From Tumebacillus sp. BK434 (GTDB taxonomy: Bacteria; Bacillota; Bacilli; Tumebacillales; Tumebacillaceae): 64,000 nt of DNA. Under the pieces are notes generated by a model. That model was not told the DNA's origin and made no database searches. It saw nothing but the letters and a program-made list of their open reading frames with translations. The position numbers were made by a program, and so were the translations under genes. Positions 51,083 through 60,014 of this stretch are shown here, piece after piece (positions within the stretch are counted from its first letter, which is position 1; each line of letters begins with the position of its first letter). The stretch spans positions 868,001-932,000 of the forward strand of contig NZ_SLXS01000001.1 in assembly GCF_004340785.1 (NCBI RefSeq), written 5' to 3'.

Positions 51083-51760
51083 CTATCGTTTCAACAACCC
51101 TTTTTCACGCAGTTCGATCTGCCGGTGGAACGAATATTGAACGATCCGCTGGCGCTCTCGCTCCTGGATCTCGAAATACTTCAGCGACACCAGCTTCCAG
51201 CCGTTACTGTCAACCGGCGCCACGCGAATCACGCGCGCTTTGCCGACGATCTCATGCGTTCGCCCTTCCAACGGCAGTTGGAAGCGGAACCCGATGATGT
51301 CGTCGCGGCGCACCGGCAGTTCCTGCCGCACCCGCAAGGACAGGCCGCCGCCGGAGATGTCGCATCCGTTCGCATCGGCGGTGAGAACTTCTTTTGACTC
51401 GCTGTCGACGAACACCAGATGAAAGGTGGCCAGGATCGGCACGCGCAGAAACTCGCGGCGCTGGAAGCGGCGAATTTGTGAAGACTCCGGCTTGTGCAAC
51501 TGCAAGAGCGAAATCTGCCGCACATCCCGGCCCTGCACGGCAGACTGGAATGTGCACAGGGCACCGTCTGTCGTCCGGTATTGCACCAGCACCTGCTGTC
51601 CGGTCGGCAGATTGGTCGGGTATTTTGAGCCGTGCTTGAGCGGGATGTCGATGAAGAGGCTGTTCGTCTCCATGTCCTGCACCCGCGCCTGATAGCGACC
51701 GGAAAAATAGCCGTCAGCGATTTCCAAGGTAATCGCCTGGCCGATAACGGGGTATGCCAA
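51083..51760 (-). CDS. PilZ-domain c-di-GMP receptor (YpfA/YcgR-like flagellar brake)
   Basis: 225 residues from the TTG at 51760, chosen for GGAGAGTGATAGAT upstream and because the YcgR-N domain starts at once (YPVIGQAITLEI). N-terminal domain about 1-95, PilZ about 105-215. The PilZ c-di-GMP motifs are intact: RRFQRREFLRVP (RxxxR) and CDISGGGLSL (D/NxSxxG). Likely slows flagella or controls exopolysaccharide when c-di-GMP is high. Matches ypfA in position next to ypeB and cmk. Confidence 0.9.
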   Translation of the reverse strand: MAYPVIGQAITLEIADGYFSGRYQARVQDMETNSLFIDIPLKHGSKYPTNLPTGQQVLVQYRTTDGALCTFQSAVQGRDVRQISLLQLHKPESSQIRRFQRREFLRVPILATFHLVFVDSESKEVLTADANGCDISGGGLSLRVRQELPVRRDDIIGFRFQLPLEGRTHEIVGKARVIRVAPVDSNGWKLVSLKYFEIQERERQRIVQYSFHRQIELREKGLLKR

Positions 51761-51885
51761 ATCTATCACTCTCCATGGGATATGTTCTCCCAGTACTCGT
51801 TCCTCTCGTATAAGATACGAATGTTTGCCTCTCGTCATGAATAGACCTGTAAAGAAAGTTTTTGGACAAGGAGAGAGAGCTGCTT

Positions 51886-52575
51886 ATGAAACGATTTTGG
51901 CATTATGCTCTTCCGCTCTTCCTCATTCTAGTATTCGCCGCCTTTCTGGTCAGTCCTCTTTCCCCCGCCAAAAAGGCGCTCACCGTGCCCGGCAAATGGC
52001 CGGCTTATGTGATGATCGATCCCGGACACGGCGGCTATGATCCCGGCGTGCTGTCCGATGGTCTGCGGGAAGCGGATCTCGCCCTGTCGATCGGCAAAGA
52101 GCTGCAAAAAGAGCTCGCCGATCAAATGATTCCCGCTGTGATGACCCGCAGTACCGATATCGACTTTGCACAGCCCGGCTTGCGCGGCATCACCGCCAAA
52201 CGCTCCGACCTTGCGCGGCGGGTGAACATGGCGTTTGAGCAGGGGGCGACGATGTACATCTCCCTGCATGCCAACGTCTCGCCGCTCGCCACGCGGGGCG
52301 GCGCGGAAGTGTTTTACCCCGCCGATTTGCCGGAAGCGAAAAAGCTGGCTGAAATCATTCAGAAAAAACTCCATGCCCTGCCCGGCATGACCAAGCGCGA
52401 TGCCAAAGCGGCCAACTACTATCTGCTGCGCAATCAGAACATCCCGGCTCTGATCATCGAGTGCGGCTACCTGAACATCTCCGGCGACCGCAGCAAGCTG
52501 ATCTCGCCGCCGTATCAGCGCCAATTGGCACAAGCGATCGCAGAAGGCGTGCAGGAATATTTGGACAGCAAGTGA
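51886..52575 (+). CDS. N-acetylmuramoyl-L-alanine amidase, CwlD-like
   Basis: 229 residues from the ATG at 51886 (GGAGAGAGAGC upstream). A membrane anchor or signal at 4-24, then an Amidase_3 domain: MIDPGHGGYDPG (zinc His), GLREADLALSIG (zinc Glu), MYISLHANVS (zinc His) and ALIIECGYL (catalytic Glu). All residues are present. In size and build it matches CwlD, which prepares muramic-lactam in spore cortex; SleB needs that lactam, and sleB-ypeB lies opposite. No SH3 or other wall-binding domain. Confidence 0.85.
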   Translation: MKRFWHYALPLFLILVFAAFLVSPLSPAKKALTVPGKWPAYVMIDPGHGGYDPGVLSDGLREADLALSIGKELQKELADQMIPAVMTRSTDIDFAQPGLRGITAKRSDLARRVNMAFEQGATMYISLHANVSPLATRGGAEVFYPADLPEAKKLAEIIQKKLHALPGMTKRDAKAANYYLLRNQNIPALIIECGYLNISGDRSKLISPPYQRQLAQAIAEGVQEYLDSK

Positions 52576-52640
52576 CGGGACCGCCACAATCGGAAAGCAA
52601 AGAAAAAGGAGAGGCGGACGCCCCTCCTATTTTTGCGCTG

Positions 52641-53963
52641 TCAGTTCAGCTTTTCGATACCAACCTCGTCGCCGTTGAGCGCGGAGATATATACTTTGTA
52701 GGTGTCGCGGTCCATAGTCCCCACAAACTCATAGGCGAGCACTTCTTCATTGACCACGTTGTGCGCCACGGAGAGTTGGATCTCCTGCAGTTTGACCCGC
52801 GGCGAGACGTAGGTGCGCGCCTGCGCTTCGGTGATTTTGGGCTTAGCCAGCGTCCGCGGACGGTGGTTAAACACGTATTCGCGCGAGTTGACGCCGAGGA
52901 TCTCTCCGTTATCGAGCGCCACCTGCACCGTGATCTTGTCCGGGTAAAGGCGGACGCCGTCTTGGCGCGGCACGATGTCATAGACGCCGATGTTGTCATG
53001 CGTTTCGATGTTCACGACTTCCAGATCGTCACCCATGCCGAATTTTTTCAGATAGGCGAGCGCCTTTTGCGACGCTTGGCTCAAGTCGAGCTTCTCTTCG
53101 GTCACCGTGCGGTCGTTCAGCATGTTGGTGACTTTCCCGCCTTTGATCGTGACGGTGAAGATCGCTTGCCGGCGGCCCTGCTGCGCCGCCGTCACGGTGT
53201 AGGAAGGGAACGGCGCACCTTTGCCGTTCTTCTGCGCGACGATCCCTTCGGTGGAACTGCGGCCGAGCCACTGCGCAGCCACTTGTGCCGCTTGCGCTTC
53301 GGTCACCTGCTGGCCGGTCAGATTTTTCACTTCCATCCGGCTGCGATTCTTCATGCCCATCAAGGTAGGACCGAAGTTGAGCGGCGTGTTGTTCTTGACC
53401 GTCTTTTCCATCGACCGGAAACCATCGACGATCTGGTTGTCCGTCTTCTTCTCGGTCTGGGAGAGCGCCAGTTCTGCGTCCATCCAGCGCAGGTTGTTTT
53501 TGATCACCTTCGACTGCACGTCCGCCAGCTGGTTCTCCAGCTTTTTCGAGCGTTTGTACAGTTCGTTCAGCGTTTGGAATTCATGATCGTTCAGACCTTC
53601 CTTGCCGTCGTGGTCCACCGCCGTCCGATAGGCGAAATTGCCGACGTCGTTGATGAACTCCATCGTGTTGTTAAACGGCATCAAGGACAGAGGCAGTTGC
53701 CCGACATCGCTGCGCGCTTCGGCTGCCAGCCGCCACGCTTCGGTCAGCGACGGGGTAAGCTGCTTTTTCGAGTTGATCGCCAGCGACTTGCCGAGCTGGT
53801 CCTGCAGCAGGTTCATGCGGTCGCTGAGATCATGGAAGGCGCGCTGATACTGGTTCTCCGCTTTGATTAGCATCGCTTGTTTCTCTTTGTGCTCGCGATA
53901 GCCCCAGAAGCCTGCCACGACCAGGGCCACGGCGAGCACGAGGGTTGTGATTCGGCTAAACAT
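52641..53963 (-). CDS. ypeB: Germination protein YpeB
   Basis: 440 residues. N-terminal anchor (6-23), a helical N-domain, then PepSY-like repeats in the C-terminal half (EAQAAQVAAQWLG, GRRQAIFTVTIKGGKV, ARTYVSPRVKL). YpeB protects and localises SleB in the dormant spore and is degraded on germination. The gene follows sleB by 18 bases. GGAGGTACCGACCTG precedes the ATG. Confidence 0.95.
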   Translation of the reverse strand: MFSRITTLVLAVALVVAGFWGYREHKEKQAMLIKAENQYQRAFHDLSDRMNLLQDQLGKSLAINSKKQLTPSLTEAWRLAAEARSDVGQLPLSLMPFNNTMEFINDVGNFAYRTAVDHDGKEGLNDHEFQTLNELYKRSKKLENQLADVQSKVIKNNLRWMDAELALSQTEKKTDNQIVDGFRSMEKTVKNNTPLNFGPTLMGMKNRSRMEVKNLTGQQVTEAQAAQVAAQWLGRSSTEGIVAQKNGKGAPFPSYTVTAAQQGRRQAIFTVTIKGGKVTNMLNDRTVTEEKLDLSQASQKALAYLKKFGMGDDLEVVNIETHDNIGVYDIVPRQDGVRLYPDKITVQVALDNGEILGVNSREYVFNHRPRTLAKPKITEAQARTYVSPRVKLQEIQLSVAHNVVNEEVLAYEFVGTMDRDTYKVYISALNGDEVGIEKLN

Positions 53964-53981
53964 CAGGTCGGTACCTCCTTT

Positions 53982-54776
53982 CTATCGGCAGAAGATGTGC
54001 CGGCCGATCCGCTTGATCTGCGGACGCGACCAGATCCATTTCGAAGTCGCCGTCGCCGGGTTGAAGTAATAGATCGCCGCCGAGGACGGGTCCCAGCCTT
54101 TGATCGCATCCTGCACCGCTTTGGAAGCTTGTGGATTCGGGGACAGCCAGATCTGTCCGTCGGCCACCGCCGTAAACGCGCCCGGCTGGAAGATGACGCC
54201 CGGCACGGTATTCGGGAAGTTCGGGTTGTCGATGCGGTTCAAGATGACCGCCGCGATCGCCACCTGCCCGATGTACGGTTCGCCGCGCGCTTCGCCGTGG
54301 ACGGCGTTGGCGAGCAGTTTCAAGTCGTTGGACGAGAGGTTCTTGCCGCCATAGCTGGCACTTTTTGTGGCCGGTGCGGGCGCTTTCGGAGCGGAAGCCG
54401 CGCCGCCTCCGCCGCCACCACCACCTCCGCCTGCCGCCCATGGGTTGTACCCGCGGGTGGCGCGCACGAGACGGGTGCGCGTGTTGTTGCCGACGACGCC
54501 GTCTACTTTCATGCCGAATTTGTACTGGAAGTTGCGCACCGCCCAGTATGTACCCCAGCCAAAATCGCCGTCCATCTTGCCTTTGTAGTAGCCCAAATGT
54601 TTCAAGCGCCCTTGCAGTTCCCGCACGTCGTTACCTTGACTGCCCCGCACGAGGTTGCGCGTGGTGAAGACCGACTCTTCTCCTTTTGAGAGGTACTGCA
54701 TCGGCTCAGCCGCCACGCAGAGTACCGCAAAGACCAGGGCAAAGGCTGCCACAAGCCATCTCCACTTCCTACTCAT
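53982..54776 (-). CDS. sleB: Spore cortex-lytic enzyme SleB
   Basis: 264 residues. Signal peptide (cleavage near AAEP), a peptidoglycan-binding domain (about 40-107: [33 protein letters not shown]), an unusual run of ten glycines and an Ala/Pro linker, then the catalytic domain [28 protein letters not shown] with catalytic Glu in HGEAR, ending [18 protein letters not shown]. Lytic transglycosylase for muramic-lactam cortex. GGAGGGGGTACC precedes the ATG. Confidence 0.97.
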   Translation of the reverse strand: MSRKWRWLVAAFALVFAVLCVAAEPMQYLSKGEESVFTTRNLVRGSQGNDVRELQGRLKHLGYYKGKMDGDFGWGTYWAVRNFQYKFGMKVDGVVGNNTRTRLVRATRGYNPWAAGGGGGGGGGGAASAPKAPAPATKSASYGGKNLSSNDLKLLANAVHGEARGEPYIGQVAIAAVILNRIDNPNFPNTVPGVIFQPGAFTAVADGQIWLSPNPQASKAVQDAIKGWDPSSAAIYYFNPATATSKWIWSRPQIKRIGRHIFCR

Positions 54777-54848
54777 GGTACCCCCTCCATTTTAAGATGA
54801 TCGTTTCTGTGCTTAGTGTGAGGAGGGAAGCATTTTGATATGACAACC

Positions 54849-54882
54849 AAAAAAAGGAAGCGCCTCCATCGAGGCACTTCCT
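54849..54882 (-). terminator. Terminator after the CxxC protein gene
   Basis: GGAAGTGCCTC / GAGGCGCTTCC with TTTTTTT on the minus strand. Confidence 0.9.
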
Positions 54883-54893
54883 TCCCAATCTGA

Positions 54894-55058
54894 TCAGACG
54901 AGCGTTTCGATATCAAACGCTTCTTCGTTGTCACACAGGCATCTTTTAAATCCGGTGTCGACCTGCCCGCGGTAATCGCGCGACCCGCGCAAAATAAACG
55001 TTTCCCCGCACAGGCGGCAGCGGATGTGAACTTTGACCCGTTCATCTCGTACCGACAT
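54894..55058 (-). CDS. Small cysteine-pair protein (54 aa)
   Basis: Hand-translated: MSVRDERVKVHIRCRLCGET, FILRGSRDYRGQVDTGF, then KRCLCDNEEAFDIETLV. Two pairs, CRLC and CLC, could bind zinc in a ribbon fold. GGAGGGGACAGC precedes the ATG at 55058 and a strong terminator follows the stop, so expression is likely. It follows prsW by 71 bases. No named family recognised. Confidence 0.75.
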   Translation of the reverse strand: MSVRDERVKVHIRCRLCGETFILRGSRDYRGQVDTGFKRCLCDNEEAFDIETLV

Positions 55059-55129
55059 GCTGTCCCCTCCTCAATGAGTCGATGAGTGCATACCTCATAG
55101 AGGACAGTCTTGACCGGCACACCATACCT

Positions 55130-55816
55130 TTATACGTCCTGCGTCCGCTCTTCCAACGGTTTGAATGGCGAACGTTCCTGCGCATGTTTGACTTTCCACA
55201 ACCCCAAGACCCAGAGGAATGCCATGAACGGCAGCATCGTCAAAATGATCTTTTGCTGCCCGGAGAGCAGCAGGACATCATAAATGCCGTGGAACGTCCA
55301 CGGGAACAGAAAAGCAGCGCCAAACAGCAGCCAGCGCTTGTCCCGGGAAGCGGCAAACTTCGCCTTGCCCAGGTAAAAGCCCATCGCCACGCCAAACAGC
55401 GCATGGCCCGGCACTGTGAAAAACGCCCGCAGCGCCACCGTCTCCCAACCGAAGACCAGCGCCTTGATGATGTTCTCCAGCGTCGCAAAGCCAAGCGAGG
55501 CGGCCACGGCGTAGACGATCCCGTCGATCTCTTCATCAAATTCGCGGTGCCGGAGCGCAATCGCTACCGTCAGGATGTATTTGGCCGACTCCTCGATCAG
55601 CGCCACACCCCAAAACGCCCGGGTATACGGCGAGCTCATCCCCTGCTGAACCCAGTCGCTGAGGTACATCACCGGAATCGTCGACAGCATTCCCAATAAG
55701 AACAAGAGCCCGACCAGACTCAAGGGCTCGGAATCGTAGCGGTCACGCAAATAGAAAAATGACATCAGCATAATCCCAGGTGCTACTGCGCACCCGATCA
55801 ACAGCAAAAACTCCAC
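55130..55816 (-). CDS. prsW: Intramembrane protease PrsW
   Basis: 228 residues with about eight hydrophobic segments. Family motifs: FWGVALIEESAKY (EExxK), AASLGFATLENI (FxxxEN), TVPGHALFGVAMG and FPWTFHGIYD (late His). In Bacillus PrsW makes the site-1 cut of anti-sigma-W RsiW. GTG start with GGGGGAGTTCCCG. Position before sleB/ypeB agrees with Bacillus. Confidence 0.95.
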   Translation of the reverse strand: MEFLLLIGCAVAPGIMLMSFFYLRDRYDSEPLSLVGLLFLLGMLSTIPVMYLSDWVQQGMSSPYTRAFWGVALIEESAKYILTVAIALRHREFDEEIDGIVYAVAASLGFATLENIIKALVFGWETVALRAFFTVPGHALFGVAMGFYLGKAKFAASRDKRWLLFGAAFLFPWTFHGIYDVLLLSGQQKIILTMLPFMAFLWVLGLWKVKHAQERSPFKPLEERTQDV

Positions 55817-55941
55817 CGGGAACTCCCCCTCCCCCGTTTGTAAATTCTGGGCGGTCTATGAAAATCCTGCTTTGACAGAGCCTGCCGCAGAGAGGCATAA
55901 TATGCTTGAACAAATTGATGCGGACAAGGTGTGATACTCGT

Positions 55942-56919
55942 ATGAAAACGATCCTGATCCTGACGACCGGCGGCACGATCGCGATGATCGAAGACGCGTC
56001 CAGCCAGTCGGTACGGCCGGTTGAAAACGCCGCCGACCTGACCCAAGCCATCCCCAATCTCAACCAATACGCCAACGTGCTGGTCGAAGCGTACTCCAAC
56101 CTGCCGAGCCCGCACCTCACCCTTGAAGATCTCGCCGGGCTCGGCCGGGTGGTCAAAGAAAAGCTGCTTCAGGAAGACATCGACGGCATCGTCGTCACCC
56201 ACGGCACCGACACGCTGGAAGAGACTGCCTATTATCTCGACCTGATCTTGCCGCCTGGCAAGCCGGTGATCGTGACCGGCGCGATGCGCTCTTCCAATGA
56301 GCTCGGCGCAGACGGCCCGCTCAATCTGCTGAACGCGGTGCGCACCGCCGCGAGCTTCGATGCGATCGGGCAAGGGGTGCTCGTCGTCTTCAATGACGAC
56401 ATCCACGCTGCGCGCTTCGTCACCAAGACGCACACCTCCAATGTCGCCACCTTCCAGTCCCCTTCGGTCGGGCCGATCGGCTTTCTGGATAAACGCAGCG
56501 TGCAGATCCGCCACGTGCCGAAACCGCATGCGCACATCCCCGTCGACGGGCTGGTTCCGCAGGTCGGCCTGCTCAAGATGGCGTACGGCATGGACGACGC
56601 GCTCTTGCAGTTCCTGATCGACTCGGGCAGCAAAGGCGTAGTCATCGAAGCGCTCGGCCTTGGCAATGTCCCGCCAACCGTCGTGCCCGGCATCAAGAGA
56701 GCGATCGAAAGCGGCGTCGTCGTCGTGCTTGTCTCACGCTGCTTCAACGGCGTAGTGCAGGATGTTTACGGCTATGAAGGCGGCGGCAAACAGCTCCGCG
56801 ACCTCGGCGTGCTGTTCTCCAACGGCCTGAATGGACAGAAAGCGCGGATCAAGCTGATGACCGCGCTGCAGGAAACTTCCGATGTGCAACATCTCAATCA
56901 ATACTTTGATCAAGAATGA
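55942..56919 (+). CDS. ansA: L-asparaginase
   Basis: 325 residues from the ATG at 55942 (AAGGTGTGAT upstream; further upstream codons lack a site). ILILTTGGTIAMIED has the first catalytic Thr, VVTHGTDTLEETAYYLDL the second triad (Thr-Asp), and VIVTGAMRSSNELGADG the Lys/Ser region in altered form. No signal peptide, so cytoplasmic type I-like. Hydrolyses asparagine to aspartate and ammonia, next to glutamate dehydrogenase. Confidence 0.92.
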   Translation: MKTILILTTGGTIAMIEDASSQSVRPVENAADLTQAIPNLNQYANVLVEAYSNLPSPHLTLEDLAGLGRVVKEKLLQEDIDGIVVTHGTDTLEETAYYLDLILPPGKPVIVTGAMRSSNELGADGPLNLLNAVRTAASFDAIGQGVLVVFNDDIHAARFVTKTHTSNVATFQSPSVGPIGFLDKRSVQIRHVPKPHAHIPVDGLVPQVGLLKMAYGMDDALLQFLIDSGSKGVVIEALGLGNVPPTVVPGIKRAIESGVVVVLVSRCFNGVVQDVYGYEGGGKQLRDLGVLFSNGLNGQKARIKLMTALQETSDVQHLNQYFDQE

Positions 56920-56924
56920 TAGCA

Positions 56925-56962
56925 CAAAAAAGAGCCGTCTGCCACTTGGGCAGACGGCTTCT
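56925..56962. terminator. Shared terminator of ansA and gudB
   Basis: GCCGTCTGCC-ACTT-GGGCAGACGGC with A-run before and TTCTTC after; usable both ways. Confidence 0.85.
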
Positions 56963-56974
56963 TCGTCGTTGAGC

Positions 56975-58264
56975 TTACACCCAGCCGCGCAGTTGGCTCG
57001 CTTCCGCCATGCGGCGGACGCCGACCATGTACGCTGCAAGGCGCATGTCGATCTTGCGGAGTTTGGACGTTTCGTACACCGAGTGGAACGAACGGGACAT
57101 GATCGTCTTGAGGCGGGAATCCACCTCTTCGCCCGACCAGTAGTAGCCTTGGTTGTTCTGCACCCACTCGAAGTAGGAAACGATTACGCCGCCAGCGTTC
57201 GCGACAACGTCCGGCACGAGCAGGATGCCGCGATCGGACAGGATCTTGGTCGCTTCGATCGTGGTCGGGCCGTTGGCCGCTTCCACGACGATGCTCGCCT
57301 TGATGCTGTGCGCGTTGCGCGCGGTGATCTGGTTCTCGATCGCAGCCGGAACCAGGATATCGCAATCGAGCTCGAGCAGCTCTTGGTTGGTGATCACGTT
57401 TTTGTACAGCTTGGTCACCGTGCCAAACGAGTCACGGCGATCGAGCAAGTATTCGATGTCGAGACCTTTTTCATCGTGCAGGCCGCCGTACGCGTCGGAG
57501 ATCCCGACAACTTTCGCGCCGGCATCATGCATGAATTTCGCCAGGTAGCCGCCAGCATTGCCGAAGCCTTGGACGACGACGCGCGCGTCTTTCAATTCGA
57601 TGCCTTTGACTTTGGCAGCTTCTTCGATCGCGATGGCCACCCCGCGTGCGGTTGCCGATTCGCGGCCATAGGAGCCGCCGAGCACCAGCGGTTTGCCGGT
57701 GATGAAGCCCGGAGCGTCAAATTCACGGATGCGGGAATACTCGTCCATCATCCATGCCATCGACTGTGCGTTGGTGAACACGTCCGGAGCCGGAATATCT
57801 TTAGTCGGGCCGACGATCTGCGAGATCGCACGCACATAACCGCGGCAGAGGCGTTCCAGTTCGCGGAACGACATCTCGCGCGGGTCGCAGATGATGCCGC
57901 CTTTCCCGCCGCCATACGGCAGGTTGGCAATCCCACACTTTAAACTCATCCAAATTGCAAGCGCCTTCACTTCGTCCTCAGTTACCTCAGGGTGGAATCG
58001 GATGCCCCCTTTGGTAGGACCGACCGCGTCGTTGTGCTGAGCACGGTAACCGGTGAACACTTTGACACTGCCATCGTCCATACGAACCGGAATCCGCACG
58101 GTGAGCACGCGCAGCGGCTCTTTCAGCAATTCAAACATGTCTTGACCATAGCCCAATTTGGTTAAAGCGTCTTGAATCACAAGTTGAGTGCTGGTCAGCA
58201 CGTTCAAATTCTCAGCGGGTTCATTTGCAGTTGCATGATTAGAAGGCACATTCTGGGTATTCAA
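56975..58264 (-). CDS. gudB: NAD-type glutamate dehydrogenase
   Basis: 429 residues from the TTG at 58264 (AAAGGTGG ten bases upstream); length equals Bacillus GudB/Roc[45 protein letters not shown] (catalytic Lys region), [19 protein letters not shown] and [14 protein letters not shown] (NAD fold) are all intact, with no repeat in the active-site loop of the kind that silences B. subtilis GudB. Runs glutamate to 2-oxoglutarate in catabolism. Confidence 0.95.
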   Translation of the reverse strand: MNTQNVPSNHATANEPAENLNVLTSTQLVIQDALTKLGYGQDMFELLKEPLRVLTVRIPVRMDDGSVKVFTGYRAQHNDAVGPTKGGIRFHPEVTEDEVKALAIWMSLKCGIANLPYGGGKGGIICDPREMSFRELERLCRGYVRAISQIVGPTKDIPAPDVFTNAQSMAWMMDEYSRIREFDAPGFITGKPLVLGGSYGRESATARGVAIAIEEAAKVKGIELKDARVVVQGFGNAGGYLAKFMHDAGAKVVGISDAYGGLHDEKGLDIEYLLDRRDSFGTVTKLYKNVITNQELLELDCDILVPAAIENQITARNAHSIKASIVVEAANGPTTIEATKILSDRGILLVPDVVANAGGVIVSYFEWVQNNQGYYWSGEEVDSRLKTIMSRSFHSVYETSKLRKIDMRLAAYMVGVRRMAEASQLRGWV

Positions 58265-58444
58265 ATCGACTCGACCACCTTTGAACTTATACAGGTATTC
58301 GTGAACCTTCACTCAATATACACCTTACGTTTGAACATGGAAAGGTTATGGAACCCCTTTATTGTTCGAAACTGCGTGATACTTCGGCAAGAACCTGAGT
58401 GGGGTCGCTTTTCTCCTGAATTGGCTTCATTTTCGCACGAAAGC
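58265..58444. other. gudB upstream region
   Basis: Should hold the gudB promoter. No gene seen. Confidence 0.4.
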
Positions 58445-58618
58445 TCAGACTTCTTCACCTTCGTCAGCAAAATCATCCGGATTATCGACGATAACCATCG
58501 TTTCTTCGTAGCCTTTGGCTTGGGCCGGGATCTCTTCAAGCGCGTCATCCGGATTATCGAAAGCGATCAGATCGGTTTTGCCGCCGTCCTTATGCGTCAG
58601 TGCGTTAAAGGGCTTCAT
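58445..58618 (-). CDS. Small acidic protein (57 aa)
   Basis: Hand-translated: MKPFNALTHKDGGKTDLIAF, then DNPDDALEEIPAQAKGYEET, then MVIVDNPDDFADEGEEV. DNPDD occurs twice and the pI is very low. AAGGAGGAACTCCC precedes the ATG, which overlaps the antiporter's stop (ATGA), so it is translated with the antiporter. No family recognised. Confidence 0.7.
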   Translation of the reverse strand: MKPFNALTHKDGGKTDLIAFDNPDDALEEIPAQAKGYEETMVIVDNPDDFADEGEEV

Positions 58619-59871
58619 GGGAGTTCCTCCTTGGCTGGATTCTCTCCGCTTAGAATGCCCAGTTTCTTTGCCACAATCCCCGTCGTGCCCGCCTGCAAAA
58701 CGATGGTCACGATGATCGCGAGGAAGGTGACGGCGTGGATCTCACGGTAATGCGGCAGATGGAGCCCGGCGATCAATGCCACCAGCGCGGCCGGAATGAC
58801 GCCCGTCTCGCGCACCCAGCACATGAATAGCAGCTCGTTCCATTTCCACTTCGCGATCCGGTCGACCCCGGCGCAGAGCAGCACGGTGAGCGGCCGGGCG
58901 ATGAACATGAAGACCGCCACGACGAGCAGACCTTCCAGCCAAAAGTCGGCCAGCGCTGAAAAGTCGACCTGCGAGCCGAGCAGGATGAAGATCATCATCC
59001 TCAGGATCAGCGTGATGCCGTCAAAGAAGTGCGACACCTCGGTCAGCTTCGCTTCCGGCACCGGCAGGCGGAACGCCTTGTGATTGCCGAGCACGATGCC
59101 GGCCGTAAATGTCGCCATGAAGCCGGAGACGCCAAGCAGGTCGCCGAGCAGATACGCTCCGAGCGCCACGATGACCACGACGATCGACGCGTACTCGCGG
59201 AACAGTCCCCCGCGCCGCCCGGAGATCAGCACGGCAGCCAGCCATCCGGAGGCTAGTCCGACCAGCAGGCCGCCGCCCGCCATTTTGAAAAAGCTGAGCA
59301 GGGAGCCGCCGAGCGTAAACGCCTGCTCTCCCGTTGCCACGCCGAGCACGGCAAAGGTGACGATGGAGCCGGTCGCATCGTTAAACGCCGATTCGCTTTC
59401 CACCGTCTGTTTCAGACGCTCTTCGATCGGCACCTGTTTGAAGACGGGAATCAGCGTCGCCGGGTCGGTAGAGGCGATGATCGCCGCCAGCAGAAAGGCC
59501 AGTACAAACGGCAGCTGCAGGAACCACGCCGCCGCGCCTGCCGTGACGGCCGCCGTGATCAGGACGCCGGGGACCGCCAGCAAAAAGAGGGTCAGCCAGA
59601 CTTTTTTCAACACGCCAAGCGAAATCGCCCGCCCGCCGTCAAACAAGATCAGCGCCGCACCGGCCACGATCAGCAGCTGGTCGGCCACCGATTCGGGCGA
59701 CAGCGCGACCAGGTGCAAGACCGGTCCGATCAGCACACCGATCAGCAAAAACACCGCCACATCGGGCACGCGCAGCAGTTTGGCGATCCGTCCGCCGAAC
59801 ATGCCGGCCAGCAGGACGATCACGACCAGGCTGAGCAGCTCGCGCACCGTCTCCATCGTAGGTGAATCCAT
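58615..59871 (-). CDS. Cation/proton antiporter (CPA1, NhaP-type)
   Basis: 418 residues with about 12-13 membrane helices. Helix 5-like AIIASTDPATLIPVF and helix 6-like ESAFNDATGSIV carry the conserved TDP and ND residues of CPA1 exchangers. There is no cytoplasmic RCK domain. Exchanges Na+ or K+ for H+; the ion is not decided by sequence. Followed in overlap by a tiny acidic protein. Confidence 0.9.
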   Translation of the reverse strand: MDSPTMETVRELLSLVVIVLLAGMFGGRIAKLLRVPDVAVFLLIGVLIGPVLHLVALSPESVADQLLIVAGAALILFDGGRAISLGVLKKVWLTLFLLAVPGVLITAAVTAGAAAWFLQLPFVLAFLLAAIIASTDPATLIPVFKQVPIEERLKQTVESESAFNDATGSIVTFAVLGVATGEQAFTLGGSLLSFFKMAGGGLLVGLASGWLAAVLISGRRGGLFREYASIVVVIVALGAYLLGDLLGVSGFMATFTAGIVLGNHKAFRLPVPEAKLTEVSHFFDGITLILRMMIFILLGSQVDFSALADFWLEGLLVVAVFMFIARPLTVLLCAGVDRIAKWKWNELLFMCWVRETGVIPAALVALIAGLHLPHYREIHAVTFLAIIVTIVLQAGTTGIVAKKLGILSGENPAKEELP

Positions 59872-59914
59872 CCCGAACCCTTCTTCCGAAACTGTTGTTA
59901 CTCTTTACTGTGCC

Positions 59915-59960
59915 AAAAAAGGCACCCTGACAAACGTTTGCGCGCGAGTTCAGGGTGCCT
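59915..59960 (-). terminator. metC terminator
   Basis: GGCACCCTGA / TCAGGGTGCC with TTTTTTGG on the minus strand. Confidence 0.9.
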
Positions 59961-60014
59961 GTTTCTATTGTACAAAAATTGTATAAAAGAATCTACCAAA
60001 TTATGAATCGACCG

